From: Trifolium pratense
Taxonomy: Eukaryota; Streptophyta; Magnoliopsida; Fabales; Fabaceae
Reading direction: 5' to 3'
Assembly (NCBI RefSeq): GCF_020283565.1
Contig: NC_060063.1
Span: forward strand, 42,244,856-42,308,855
DNA length: 64,000 bases
The position numbers were made by a program, and so were the translations under genes. Below the pieces are notes generated by a model. The model saw only the letters and a list, made by a program, of their open reading frames with translations, was not told the origin of the DNA and ran no database searches. The stretch's first letter is position 1, and each line of letters begins with the position of its first letter. This document shows, in pieces, positions 32,465 to 46,800 of the stretch.

Positions 32465-32824
32465 TAATAACTAATTGAATAGGAGTACTTCATACCATTA
32501 TTATATTTAAATATATAGATGAACAGTTGTAAAAAAATAATATATAGATTAACTAATTAAATGATAAATATCGTTTAAAGTTCACACAAACAACACAATT
32601 TTGAAATTTTAGTCTTATAAATTCAAAGTCATATGAACATATATATATTCTAACAATATCGATATTATTTGAAGAATTAAACATTGTTTAACTTCATTTT
32701 ATATATACGAATAGTACTCATACTAATATTTTAAAAATATGATGTGTTCTTTTTTTTTCTTAACCAAACAAACTTAATTTATATCATTAACTAATAAATA
32801 TTCAATATATAAGAGAATAATCTC

Positions 32825-33405
32825 AAATCTATGAAAACTAGCCCAAACATTGACCGCCTTAGCAAGAGTATACGCAACAACATCAACATTACATTTTATC
32901 TATCCCACTCCTGGTTTCTTCCACCGAACCAGCCTAGGATCCTCAACAGGAACAACGTTATGACGCTGCAGTTGGTGGACGGTAAACCACTCATTCCAAA
33001 CGGCGAACACCATGCTTCCAACTTGGCTCGGGGATTGAATATTGTCATTCCAGATATTGTCGTTTCGATTATGCCAAATGCACCAAAATAACGATGCCAC
33101 CCGTCCTATCGTTGCACTGTCCTCGTTTCTGCACATTCGAAACACCCTGTCTGCGACTGTCACATGCTGGTAAACTGCATTCTGGAGCAACTGTGACAGG
33201 CATGCGACCGACCAACATTCGTCGGCTGCTACGCATCCAAAAAACACATGAATATCATCTTCTATCCCAACATTGCACACAAGACAGCTTGGTTCACATT
33301 CTACATAACGTTGTGTCAAGCGAACCCGCGTCGACAGACACCCCCTACACAACCTCCAATGATGCGTTTTGTGAGGAGATTGAGCTTTCCAAATATCATT
33401 CCAAT
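32825..33405 (-). pseudogene. LINE fragment (zf-RVT plus internally deleted RNase H)
   Basis: The minus strand reads HHWRLCRGCLSTRVRLTQR, then a zinc-binding stretch (CEPSCLVCNVGIEDDIHVFF, then GC), then LFWCIWHNRND and VRWKKPGVG. A TAG follows where Trp is expected, then IKCNVD joins directly to VVAYTLAKAVNVWA. In an intact RNase H domain about 100 residues separate those two motifs, so an internal deletion has fused its first and last parts. The 5' side is cut by the hAT element at 33406. Confidence 0.82.
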
Positions 33406-33968
33406 TAGGCATGACAATAAAACCCATATTCACGGGTACCCACCCAAACCATACCCGCTTTGACCGGGAAAACCCGAGTTGACTGAGTTTGAGTTTGGGT
33501 TTTCCCCGATTTCAAAAGATGGTTTGGGGCTGGTAATGGGTACATTGATACTCACCTGGAACCCGCCCACTTATACTAAAAATTAGATTTCACATCTTTT
33601 AAATTAAAAATGCTTAAACAATCTCTTAAATTACATTAATATATTTATTTTTTATTTTAATTTGAGTATTAAACAAACTATTTTCTCTATTTTTTTTCTT
33701 TATTTACAAAAATATTGTTGAGAGAAAATAATTTTGGACATTTAACTTTTTTTTTAATAAATAAATACTAAAATACAATCTAAATTCATGTGGAAAGAGG
33801 CGTAATGGGGATACCCGAAACCCGATGAGGATACACGATCCCCATTGGATATGGGTTTGGAGTTATCATTTGTATCCCCGCTCGAATTTGGGATGAGTTT
33901 GGGGAAATCAAACTTTATGGGTTTGGGAGGGCAAAACCCGTCCTTGCCCCACCCCATTGCCATGCCTA
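33406..33968. mobile_element. Non-autonomous hAT element inside the LINE fragment
   Basis: Ends TAGGCATGACAA and, inverted, TAGGCATGGCAA, with the exact 8-bp duplication ATTCCAAT (33398-33405 and 33969-33976). The body is rich in 'acccg' and 'gggta' phrases. Just beyond, at 33990-34015, 'gtgaggagattg..ctttcc' resembles 33371-33390 and looks like a diverged short duplicate of the LINE. Confidence 0.88.
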
Positions 33969-34469
33969 ATTCCAATTACCCTCTACATGGTGAGGAGATT
34001 GCCTTTCCAAATATGATGTGTACTTGTTATAAAGAAAAAGCTTAGTTTTGTTTTTAAAAAGATAAAATAAAGGTTAGCATAGTTGAAATTTTCAATGTTT
34101 AAAAGATGAAGAAAATATTGAACACCCCAATTTTCATTCTCTTTATATTCTTTGTTCTTTGTTCATCCCAGAGGGGTGATTTTAGGTCATTTTTAGCCTA
34201 AAATCACCCCATCTACATCTTTTTTCCTCTTGTTTTCATATAAATAAGTGATTTGTCATATTATTTTTTCTTTTTGTTTTTCGTGTTGTCATTGTCTAAG
34301 TGCAGTGTTGTATTGGTCGTCGTTTTGTGCGACGTTATTTGATTTTCAGTATTGTTATGGTGTTTGCTAGATAGGGGAAATCTTCCCCAAGGTCAAGAAA
34401 ATCGAAAATTAGACAAAGACCAAACTTATTACTAACAAAGTCATTCATAAAAAACAATAGGGTAAGTAT

Positions 34470-34870
34470 CAAACTATAAACTATCATTAATGCCAAGGCG
34501 CCTAAATTAGACAGCTTATCTACAACATGATTTCCTTCCCTATAGATGAGAGACTACAAAATACATATTTCTCACAAAATGCAAACAATTATTCAAACGG
34601 ATTCTTTGCTTCCAAGGAATGGCTAGCCGAGGCTTAAAAGCTAGCTAGAGTCACAAGTATGAAATCACACTCAAGCCAAAGATGATTTCAACCTCTCCTA
34701 GCTATATGCAATCTCAACAACAATAATTGCACCAACAAACTCATCAGAGAACGTATCACTCACCCCTAATATTTAAAACAAAACAACCTAGATTATTAGC
34801 GTGATTGTCTCTAAAAATACCTCTACAAACATAAGGACCAAAACTACATTTTGAAACATCAACCGAGTTA
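34470..34870 (-). pseudogene. RNase H-fold relic, paralogue of 27.3-28.9 kb
   Basis: On the minus strand CRGIFRDNHANNLGCF, EFVGAIIVVEIAY, then a decayed centre and IYREGNHVVDKLSNLG follow the same order as the relic at 27280-28960, with many stops. The position equivalent to the MULE insertion there (plus-strand 'tacatattt' at 34562-34570) is uninterrupted. Confidence 0.75.
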
Positions 34871-35595
34871 CACCGTATCTAATTGTTTTCAATCTCACCA
34901 AATTTTAATTTTGCCTAAATTATTTAAAAAATCCACACCTTATATTAATCCATTGTTGATGATGATATTATCCATAAAAAGAAAAATGTTAGATTTGTAC
35001 AAAGAAAAATGATGCATGTGAAAGAAAGAGTTGAACATGTTGAGCAAAGACGTGGTAAAGAAGGGAAAAAGAATATACGCAAATGATTGGTTTGTTATTA
35101 TTCGATGCCATCCAATTTGCACATTACTATTATTTATTTTCCACTAGGATATTCCATCTCTGCGTGGAATCAACTCATATTTATTATTCTTTGCTATTAT
35201 TGAAGTAAACGCTTTGTTTATTTACAACGATAGTTATAGTGGATCATTTAAATAAGACAAATATTGGCATAAGTCGTTTGTGTTGATGTTAAACATATAC
35301 AAATAAATTGTACCAACAAAAAAAAAATAACACACAAATAAATGGGTTTTATTTGAAAAACTATATATTTTAATCAATACTTCTTCATCTTAATTTTATA
35401 CCGTATAACTAATTTTAAGAAACAATACTACTTTTTTTATGTGTGTGAATAGGGGCTAAGAAATGATACTATGATGATGATAGAATATAATTGAATATTT
35501 GTGTAAATATATTTACATTATCAATCTATAGGGCGGTATACAAAAATTAATTAAAAAAAAAAAAAATCAAATTTGATAGATTCATATGTTCATCT
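34871..35595. other. Intergenic, nothing recognised
   Basis: AT-rich sequence without a supported ORF or bounded repeat. Confidence 0.4.
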
Positions 35596-35612
35596 AATAA
35601 AAAGCTTGCTTA

Positions 35613-35737
35613 TGGGTGACCGGTGTCTATGGAAAATTCTTTGTTGGGAAGGGTCAACCCCTTAAATGATTTTCTGTTATTTTGAGAAGATTAGTCTCTG
35701 CAGTTGCGCGAAGTAGTTATCTTTAGTTTATCAAAAA
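35613..35737 (+). mobile_element. Short retroposon (SINE or LINE 3' end)
   Basis: 125 bp ending in an A-run, flanked by an exact 17-bp duplication containing 'aaaaagcttgctta' (35596-35612 and 35738-35754). Contains 'ctctgcagttgcgcgaagta'. No clear box B, so it may be the tail of a LINE rather than a SINE. Confidence 0.75.
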
Positions 35738-35882
35738 AATAAAAAGCTTGCTTAAGAAACGTTTTTTCAGAATAATTTTTTTTTACAAAGTTTCAAAATA
35801 ATTTTAAATCCATTAGTTTGACTAATATTTGTAAATAATTAACAAATTTTTGATTTTCAGTACAATTTCCTTTAATTTTTTC

Positions 35883-36000
35883 ATCAAGTAGTCTAGTGGC
35901 TATAAATTTCACCTTAAATGTGATAATTGGAGTGTCCGAGTTTCAAACCCCGACTCCTGCACATAAAATGCGATATCCCTACCAATCGAGCTAAACTCAC
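35883..36000 (+). mobile_element. tRNA-derived SINE, plus orientation
   Basis: Box A 'gtagtctagtggctata', box B 'gtttcaaaccccga' and 3' signature 'accaatcgagctaaac'. The following bases to about 36050 ('tgtttgaacctcagctccc') look like a second partial copy. Confidence 0.6.
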
Positions 36001-36050
36001 GGAGACCGGTGTTTGAACCTCAGCTCCCTAGATAAATATAATATAATGTT

Positions 36051-37480
36051 CCTTTCATCTCAACTAATTATGCTCTCGTGACAATACATGTGCTATAGTT
36101 AATTTAGATATTATCCTTTTTTTTAAGGGACAAAAACCCTTAACTTGAAATACACATTTTTTTGGTAATAAAAAATATTTGAGAAAATTATGAAGAAATT
36201 ATGATTTTTTTTCTTTTGACTAAAAGAAATCATAATTTATACATGTTTGGTCAAGTTATAAAAAAAAACTAAGTGTGAAAAACTACTTATTTTAATTTTT
36301 TTAAATGGTGCAATATATATATAATTAGGGACAGAGGTAATAATATATTATCAAAGTCATGTATAAAACCTTTTTTTTTTACTGTAAACATAGAAATAAA
36401 ATAAAATACAAAATATTAGTAGTAAAAGTCATATTCTTCTATAAAAATTGTAATCAACACAATTAACCCAACAAATTAAAGCAAATTCAAATTCCAGAAA
36501 CTGAAAGTCCTTCAAGTCAAATACAAATAAAGCAACTGTAAATATTAAAAAACAGTAATATGGTACAAATTAAGAGAAAAATGTCTATAAGTTCTAACTC
36601 ATTCGACAAATATTAACATTATTAGGGCGAATATATTCATCGTGTTCGGATGTGAACTTCACAATTATGTGTATGGATTTTATGATGTCTGTCAGTTCGA
36701 TTAATAAAAATAATAGTGTCAATTTTTTTTTTTGACTCAAAAAGAACGATGTTCATTAGTTCATTCAAATTCATAGAAAATAGTCAAATACATCAATCAG
36801 AATCATTATATATTCAATTTCGCTAAAAATTAATAAAGATTAACCTGCGAACAGGCTCACAACATCCGAGTTAATAACGTAAAACGACCTAATAGTGTCA
36901 AACATTTAAAATGTTATAAAATATTTGTCTTTGGTCCAAATTTTAAATTAAAGACATTAATTTTTTTTGACCAAATTTTATTTATAGTTTAGACCAAATT
37001 AAATTTCAGAAACTGAAAGTCCTTGAGTCAAATAAAAAAAAAAACCAAAAAGTATAAAAATGGTAATATTGTATTATTTAATCTTTATATATATTTTCAA
37101 AATGCATATAATATAATTTATAGATAATAAAAAATCGAGTCAAACATTATTTTTTACGGTAAATAGAGTCAAACATATACAGTGTCGCACACAGTATTTA
37201 TATTACCTCCAATTTTAAATAAACAATTAAATTAATAAAAATTAATATATTTTAATGTTCAAATTATAAATTTGGTCAATTTTTTTTTCAAATAATATCA
37301 CAATTAAAAAAAAGTAAAAAGAATAAAAGCATATTCTAACCAAAAAATCTGCTGCCAGTTAGAGAAAGATGTTCTCAGGCATTGCACACGCAATAAAAAA
37401 AAAACCTGAATTTCTTTTTTTTCTTCATTGTTACTTTTATTTTATTTTTTATGTGGTTCTCTTCTTTTGACAAATCTCAC
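36051..37480. other. AT-rich intergenic upstream of the SAC gene
   Basis: No gene or bounded element seen. From about 37400 to the SAC start codon the sequence becomes T-rich and pyrimidine-rich, probably the promoter and 5' UTR. Confidence 0.45.
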
Positions 37481-37869
37481 ATTCACTTTCCTTTTCATTT
37501 CTGAAACTCAACTCAAAAGTTGTTTCAGTTCTGTTTTTCTCTTCCATTCCTCAAAACCAAACACCCTTGTTATCATTCCTTAAAAAGCTACTTTTTTTGT
37601 TTACTCTTTTGTTTTTGTTTTTCTGGGTTTTTTTATATTTTTTTGTTTCATTGTATTGTAAACCAAAAAAACTTTATGTTTTGTGGACCATTGTTGTAAA
37701 GTTTTGAGCTTTTTATTGTACTTGTTTTTGGGTCTTTGTTTGTTTCAAGAGCTTCTGTTTTGTTTTGTTTTGGTTTTTTGTCTTGTGTTGAATTTTTCTG
37801 CTGGTGATTGATCTCTTTAGAAAACAAAAACTTGAGCTTTGTTTTGAAGCTCAAGGGATCTGAATTGTG

Positions 37870-40800
37870 ATGGAGATAGCGAAGGAAAAGTTGCAGACAA
37901 GTTTTGATTTTGTAGATGGAGTTGACCCTAAGTCTTGCTACATGCAGAAGTTTAGGCTCTATGAAACTCTTTCGGTAATTATGATCTTATTCTATGTTCT
38001 ATCATTGATGTTTGCATTTATTTTGAAGTATGTCATGAGCATGATCTGAAATATGTGAATTTTGTTTTTTGATTTTGTGTTTTACTATGTTTCAATGATG
38101 TTTTGTTTGTGTTAAGTTTTCTTGTTCTGCTGAATTTGTTTTTGTGTTTTATTTTTGGTCAAATTCATGTTCATATGCCATGAGAATCTTTGAATTGGGC
38201 AAAGGATTCAAAAGGGTTTATGATGATTTTTTTTTTGTTTTTTTGTGTTTTTTGTTTTTTGGTTTTGTTTAACATTGATGGTTTTTGTGTGAAGATTTAG
38301 ATGCTTTTCAATGTCATCATGGTGATGGGATTGATGAGTTTTTGAATTCTGTTTAATTGGATTTGCGTGGATTCCTTATGAAAACATGGATCGATACAGG
38401 TTTTGTGCTTGGCTTCATTGATTATAATTGATTTTTTTATTGTAATTTGTGTTCTTCATTGTTTTCAGATTATGGGGGCATTTTGATAATAAGCACTTAT
38501 TGTGTAAGAGCTTATGTATAAGCTGTTTATCGAATTGAAGAGGGAGTTAAGGTTAACTCTTCATTAGTTGAAAACAGCTTATGCCAATAAGCTATTTGGA
38601 GGAGCTTATGAAAATAAACTGAAATAGTCTGATGTAAAATATTTTCATAAGCTTTTTCAAAGTTTTACGCAAGTGCTTATGTCACCGTATGAGTCCAGAT
38701 GATTGAACATCTAAGTATTGATGTCTACTTATGTGTTTATTGATATTAAGTTTGCCTATTTTTCTTGAAAGGTTCCTGTGATATTACTGAATACTGATGA
38801 ATCGTTTTTGCAGGAATTCGACTTCAATACTAAATTTTTTTACAAGTGAAATTAGGGTTTTTGTTTTTTATGTTCCACCATCAATGCCATGCATGCTGAA
38901 ATTTGTTTTTTTTTTTCCCTTTCTTGAAGGATTGAAACTACTTTTCTTTTCTTGTCTTATTCTCTTCAATTTGGCAAGATTGAGAATAGCCATGTGAATA
39001 TATTCAGAATCTTTTTCTGAAAATGGGGCAAAAGATAAGGAACTAAAATTATGAGCTAAAATGCTGCTTTCTTCTTCTGGAAATGGGATCTAAAAGGAAG
39101 CTTCCTTTTTCTTCCACTGATAATATAATGATAAGCTGTTAGTTTAGAAAGACATTTAAGTTTGGTTTATGACATTACATTGCCATGCACAATACACTAC
39201 GTCCTACGAGCCTTTGATGCAAGTGTGCAATGTGCAATAAATGACTATTAGGTTGCTTTGGAATTATGGATAACGAACTTCGGTTGTCATTTTTATGTTA
39301 ACTAAAATAATTATGAACTATAAATAATATGTATGAATATCTGTGTGATTCTTTTTCCCCCGATTTTTTCTGTGAACATCTATTGTCACTTTTGTCCATG
39401 CATATTATATAACTAATGAGCACTATTGATTTGGTTTCTTACCATTTTTCTTTGCTCAGAGATTCTATATGATCGGAAGAGATAAAAACCGGACGTTTTG
39501 GAGGGTATTAAAGATCGACAGGTCAGAGGCTTCTGAACTAAATGTCGTTGAAGATCCGACACTCTACACCGAAATTGAGTGTTGCGATATTTTGCGTCGC
39601 ATCCATGAAGGCAACAAGTCCACCGGGGGGCTTAAATTTGTCACAACTTGCTATGGAATCATCGGTATTTCCTATCTTCTATATTATAGCAAATAGTTTA
39701 GTACTATACTAATGTTTATTCCAACATTATTTATCTGAATGACTCAACCTTCTTATGTATCTTTTTGTATTTAGGGTTTGTAAAATTTCTCGAGCCATTC
39801 TATATGCTGCTGATAACAAAGCGCAGGAAGATCGGAACTATATGTGGGCATACCATATATGCCATCACGAAGAGTGAGATGATTCCGATTCCTCATCCGA
39901 GTGTTCGAACAAGATTGGCTTACTCAAAGGATGAGAACAGGTCTTTAGTCAATTTTAGGAGATATATAAGACTAGTATTCAGAACCTGTCCATTGTACTT
40001 TAATGTTATAAATTACATTTTTTTATTGGCGTTCATTATATCATGTAGCGAAACCTTTCTGTTAGATAATCATTATTATACTTGTTCTACATATTCAGTT
40101 TTTCTCTTTGTAGTTTGTACTATATATTTGTTGATTTGTCTCTCTCTTCAGTGCATATGCACAATGTGGGCTTCCTCAAGTCAACCCTCCCGTCTTTCTG
40201 TGGTACTCTCTAATTGTTTCACTCGAGATAGAATTCATATAGCTTCTTCTAGATTTCGGAGTCGTGTAATATGTATAGTATATAGTTAGTAGATAGTAGA
40301 TAGTAGATTCCTTCTTATTTTTGTTTTCATGTTCTATTTTTATTGTTAAGTCTTGTGGAAGTGTACACAGGAGCAATCTTCATTGCTGTTGATGTAAGTA
40401 TATCTTTTTGAGTGAAACAAGGTATTTCCAAGGTTCACATGGGAGATCGCTTTCTTTTCATTTTTAAATATACATTTGGTCAGAGTTATCGGTTTCATAG
40501 TTGTTTTTATGTTTTGTTTTCTTACTTATATTCCTTCGTTTAATATAAACCATCTTATTAATTGACTTTTCTCTTTCTTCTGTTGTGACTTATAGATACA
40601 AGAGGCTTCTATGCAGTATGGATCTTACAAAGGACTTCTTTTACAGCTACTCATACAACATCATGCTCAGTCTTCAAAAGAACTTATCTGATCATAATTA
40701 TAAGGGACAGTTGTTGTATGAAACACTGTTTGTTTGGAATGAGTTCTTAACTCGTGGAATCAGGAACAATCTGCAGAATACTTCCTGGACTGTTGCCTTA

Positions 40801-43800
40801 GTCTATGGCTTTTTTATACAGGTACATACCGATTCTTCATTCTTATAATTTTTTTTTTTTGTGTGTGTAAAGTAAAAGTGTACGGTGCTGCAGTGATTAA
40901 GCCAAGACTTCTGTTGATAGTGTTACATGTTTTAGAATTGTTAAGTGTTCATTTCATGGTATCACGTGTAGGTTAAACTTTCTACAGCTGGCCGTGAGTT
41001 CGACTTCATTCTCATTGCTAGGCGTTCAAGGCACTATGCTGGTACCAGGTTTGTACTTCTCTTTAGCTTTCCTTGAGTTTGTGATGAAAATAAGGTTGCA
41101 TTCGATTTCACATATTTTTACTTATGATCCCGGATTAATGGCTGGCTGCCATTCTTTACCGGTTTTACTGAGCACTTCAATCCATAAGAGTCATATAAAC
41201 TGAGTGATTTTGTCACCATGATACTTTCTCTTATGAATTTCTTGTCATTGCTTATTTAATTTTTCTAGACATATTCGAGGTTTCTTTTCTTGTGGTGCAG
41301 GTATTTGAAACGTGGAGTCAATGAAAGGGGTAGAGTAGCTAATGATGTTGAGACAGAGCAGATAGTCTTTGCAGATGCTTGTGATGGATCGCCAATGCAA
41401 ATCAGTTCTGTGGTGCAAATCCGGGGTTCAATCCCTCTCTTCTGGTCTCAGGAAGCCTCTCCACTGAATATGAAACCTGACATTATATGTAAGATATGTA
41501 AACAAATTCCCTTTTATTTTTTCTCTCACTTAGGCCCTGTTTGGATAAACAACTTAATCAATTGGTTATCATATAAGTGCTTATGTATAAGCTATTTTTA
41601 TAACAAAAGATAAAAAAATTCAATTTTTTTATTTATTTAAATTACAAGCTATTTTCATAATCTATCTCGTAGAGTTTATGAAAATAATCTGAAAACAACT
41701 TATGGTCATATCATTAGTCAAACAAAAAAAAAAAAAAAAAAAAGTTGTGTCCATAAACTCTCGCATATTGTCTTGGAAGTGCTTATGTCAGTAGATAAGT
41801 TCAAATAATACTAACTGCTCATTTTGATTCTTTTGCTCTAGTGTCACCGAAGGACGCTCAGTATGAAGCCACAAGACTTCATTTTGAAAATCTTGTCAAG
41901 AGATATGGAAATCCAATTATTATATTGAACTTGATTAAGGTAGGGCATTTTTACACATGTAAGAAAATCATTGAGCATGCTTGATTTCCTTGACTCGTGT
42001 CTAAACTAAACGTTTTTCTACCTTTTATATTCTCTTATATTTTATGTTTAAGACTCGTGAGAAGAAGCCCCGTGAAACTATTCTGCGAGCCGAGTTCGCT
42101 AATGCTGTTAAGGTTATTAATCAAGATTTGAGTCGGGATGAACGCCTGAGGTTTCTTCATTGGGATCTGCATCGGCACTCAAGACGGTAAGTTTCTCTTC
42201 TTTTTTTGGTTCAAGCTCTACAGGTTTTTTCTCGGGTGTCATTGACTTTATTTGATCAACAACTTTTAGCAGCAAAGCCACCAATGTGCTCGGACAACTG
42301 GGAAAAGTGGCTTCATTTGCGTTGAACCTAACTGGCATCTTCTACTGTCCAGTGACACCAAACATGAGGCAAGAGGGATTATTCCCATATTCGTACTCCG
42401 AGTAAGGACCATAATAACAACACAATTCGACCATCTTGCTGTTGTACTAATGCAGATTGAGATTTTACTTGATTATTATATTATTGTTGATGCAGTTGCC
42501 TATTTACTAGGTAAAGAATCGTGAATGTTGATAAATTTTCTTTGAATGTAATGCAGAAATAACAATGTCATCGATGAATCTGTTGTGGAACAAGAGAGTA
42601 TAACAATGTCATTGATGAATCACAGTGGTGACGATGAGATCAAAGATTCCAGTGTCAAACCCAAGCTGCTTCAAAAGGGAGTCTTGAGGACAAATTGCAT
42701 TGATTGTCTAGACCGCACCAACGTTGCGCAGTATGCTTATGGACTAGTTGCACTTGGACGTCAGTTACAAGCATTAGGATTTATTGAATCCCTGCGCATT
42801 GATCTTGATAACCCTTTGGCTAAGGAAGTAATGACAGCTTATGAGTCCATGGGAGACAAATTAGCCTTTCAATATGGGGGTTCTGCAGCGCACAACAAGG
42901 TAATCTTTCTACCTTTCAGCGTTAGATTTATTTTATTTAAAAGACAAATGTTAGTATATGTAGCAACATATATTGGACTTTATGGATTATGAAATGTAAA
43001 GATCATCATTTATTGTACACTAAATTTTATCTGATTACGGTTCATTCCTTTGGATATTATGCGATTCGTCTTGCTATTTAGATATTTTCTGAAAGAAGAG
43101 GCCAATGGAAAGCAGCAGCTCAGTCCCAAGAGCTTATTCGAACCTTACAGCGTTATTACAACAATACATATTTGGATGGTACTAAACAAAAAACAATTAA
43201 CATGTAAGTCGAGTAGACATTTTTTGTAATCTTACATGCATAGTTGTTACCATAGACCTTTTTTGTAATCTTGCATGCGTAGTTGCATTAGAATTAATTA
43301 GTTATAATGTCTTGTTTGGTATTACTTTGTTCAGATTCTTGGGGCATTTTCAGCCACAACTGGGAAAACCAGCACTATGGGAGCTTGATTCAGATCAACA
43401 TTACAATCTTGGAAGTCACGGCCCAAATTTAACAGATAGAATTGACGGGTATACTTAGATTTTTCAGTTGCACAAATTTTGTCATTTTCATTTAAGAAAT
43501 TGTTTTCGAGGGGTGATATTATATAGAAACGAAAGCTTTAATGACTTTACTTCATTAGATGTACTAATTTAGTTATATACTTTCCTATTTCGATCTGTTA
43601 GTAGCTTTGAGTTTAATTCTCAGATTGAAAATTTTGTTCAACCATATTCTGAAGATTGAAAAATGTTATTTCTTTGTTTGGTAGGTCATTTATTAGAAGA
43701 TCACAATCAGATGGCAACATTCTCGGTGAAAGTGAGGCTACAATTAGGAACTTGCATGCTCCAGACTGTCCGCACTCATCTGAAAATCCCGATAAGCAAT

Positions 43801-46800
43801 CTCTTTTGGAGTCTACTTCAGACATTATTGCCTGTGGAAGTTCTATTTGTGATTGCAGGTATGCTTAACTCACATTTTGCATGATGCAAACTATGTGTAA
43901 TTGGATATACAGTTTGACTTGATATGATTTATTACTCGAGTTACTCGAGCCATCCAAATGTGTTGAAATTTGTGTTATCAATATTATACAGGCAAGTTTT
44001 TGGAGGAATGGGTAAGGACCAATATTGTGAAAGCGATCACATTTGTTATGAAGAACATGGAGATGCATGTGATTGCTCGAATTTCCTTGATGTGGACTGG
44101 CTTTCTTCTTCCGGAAATTCTTGTGAAGAAGAACTACTTGAAAGGTCTGAAAACACTTTGATTGATAAAATTATACCTATGCTATACTGTTACTTTCTTC
44201 GTGATTGGCCTCGTGGTTTCTTCAGATCATGATTAATGGTATAGGGGGGGGGGGGGGGGGGGGGGGGGGGATATATTGAAATTTGGTCTTGAGAATGAAA
44301 AGCTGGTTGGGCTAAAAAAAAACTTTAAAGTGAAGTATTTTTAGATGTAAAATGCCAAAATGAAAAGTTTGGTGTAGTTGTCAAAGTGGATTTTGTTAGT
44401 TGTTTTTGCGGGAAACATTTATACTTCTTTTAGTACTTTTGTTTTGGTTATATGACTGATAAACGTTTATGCTTGAACATCATAAGTTGTGTTCAAATAT
44501 GTTGGATGATCATTTTTTGTGGTGGTTTTTAGTATTTTCCGTTGTGATTAAATCAATTTACATTAGCTTTGGCATAGATTGAATTCGAACTCATGTCCCA
44601 TATATTCGGTGTTACGCTCTCGACGATTGTTTACACTTGCACATCACTACAACAATATAATTGTTTTAACGTTTCACTTACTTGTATAGCAATATCTTTT
44701 TGAGCCCTACTTTTTAATAAGAAAAATTATTTTTGAGGCCTAAAGCAAGGGGTTGTGCTACCTTATGCATGTGCCGGCCCTAATGAGAAGAATACTTTTA
44801 TCACATTATCACATCAGTCTATTTTGATTATTTAGGGAGTTTCATCCATGAATCGGAAAACTTATAAGGATTGAAGACTAAAATTCTTTTATCTTTTTGT
44901 TTATGCAATATTTTGGTCTCATGAAAATATAGGAAGCGATCGATAGTTTGAATTTGGAAGACATAAAAAAGAGAGTAGGAAAGCATTTGTACCAAAAACC
45001 TTAAGTTGTCCAACCAGCGATATATCCATAAGACTTCACTCAGTTTCTTCAATTAGCATATTAGTGAAAGAATTTATGACCTGTTTGGATTGATTTATTT
45101 GAGATTATCTGGCGACATAAGCACTTTTGCGACTGTTTGGTAGAGTTTATGCAAATTGTTTATGACATATCCATAAGCTGTTTTCAGCTTATTTCCATAA
45201 GCACTCTAAGGTAGCTTATGAAAACAGCTTATAAGATATATGAAAACAATTTGAGTTTATTTTATCATTTGTTATAGAAATAGCTTATACATAAACACTT
45301 ATATGATAAGCGCATATGCTATAAGTGCTTAATTATGAGTCTGGAAACAGTTTATGACATGTACTTAGGTTGTTTTCAGCATATTTCCATAAGTTGTTTT
45401 CAGCTTATTTCCATATGCTCTCTAAGATAGCTTATGAAAACAGCTTAGATGAAAACAATTTGACGTTATTTTATCATTTGATATAGAAATAGCTTATACA
45501 TACACACTTATTTGATAAACGGTTTTGCTATAAGCACTCAATTAAGAGTTTATGGAAACAGTTTACAACATGTTCTTAAGTTTTCATCTTATTTACATGA
45601 GCTCTCTAAGATAGCTTACGAAAAGAACTTATAGCTTATATGAAAACAATTTGACTTTATTTTATATAGCTCGATAATTGTTTGAATATGGTAGTGTTAA
45701 CCATAGGACAGGATAGGGTTTCTTAAATTGTTATTACTTTATCGGGTAGATTACTACCTATACATCTCCTACGAGCATGAGTAGAGTACCTCTTGTACTT
45801 ATTCCTTGTTATTATATATATAATTTTTGGCTGTTAAAAAAAAATTTGACTTTATTTTATCATTTTTTATAGAAATAGCTACTACACAAGCACTTCACAC
45901 TTCTATGATAAACGTTTATGTTATAATCGCTTAATTAAGTTGTTTATCCAAACAAGGACTTAATCCTCCTTAAGCAATTTTTGTGTGGATTGTCATAAAT
46001 TAGTCTAGGGTTTTATGCTGAACTGAATCCTCAAATGGAGGCCATTTTTGGAGCATAGAAATGAATCAGGAAGGAGCTAACATTTAAGTAGCTTAATTTT
46101 AATATTATGGAGTAAAAACCTAATTCTTGAGTTAGGGATTGGTTTACGAATTTTCAAAATTCGGCGATTGATGCCAATATTGTTGATGTTACAGGTCAGT
46201 CAGCATTTCTTCGGACAATATTGTGAATGAACTAATGACTGAAGTGCCTGCAAGTGAATCTGGACCTATCTTGAAGGTCAGTATATATTCTTAGTTCTAG
46301 AATCAATATGGAACAACATAACTTCCTTTCATCGAGGAAATATTAATGAGTTAAAGTTAATTAAGAAGAAAACAAAAAATATTTAATGTAGTCCATTTAA
46401 GAAACATTAGGTTCTTTCTGGATTTAAGGCTTATGAGTAAGACTTATTATGTTGGAACATCTACTTGACAATGCAAATTTATTGGCAAAATATTGTGATC
46501 TATATTTTGTTTTCCTAGGTTCGACAATGGAGGAACTTAGGATTGTTTGGTTTCATATTTTTTTTTTGGTTTATTTCAGTTTTAACTATTATAATTTCAC
46601 TTTGTTTCATGTTTTCAAAATTTAAGTATGTAACGGTGTGACAACACTAGGGTCTGTTTCAATTAGTTTATTTTGACTTTATCTATTGACATAGGCACTT
46701 GTGAGACTGTTTGGGAGAGTTTGTGGAAATAGCTTATGATATGTCCTTAAGCTGTTTTGAACTTATTTTCATAAACTCTCCAGGATAGCTTATGAAAATG

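Noticed and set aside
39765..40289. 174-codon plus-strand ORF as a separate membrane protein
   Set aside because: Its first part is SAC exon 3 and the hydrophobic remainder is T-rich intron read-through past a good donor at 39941.
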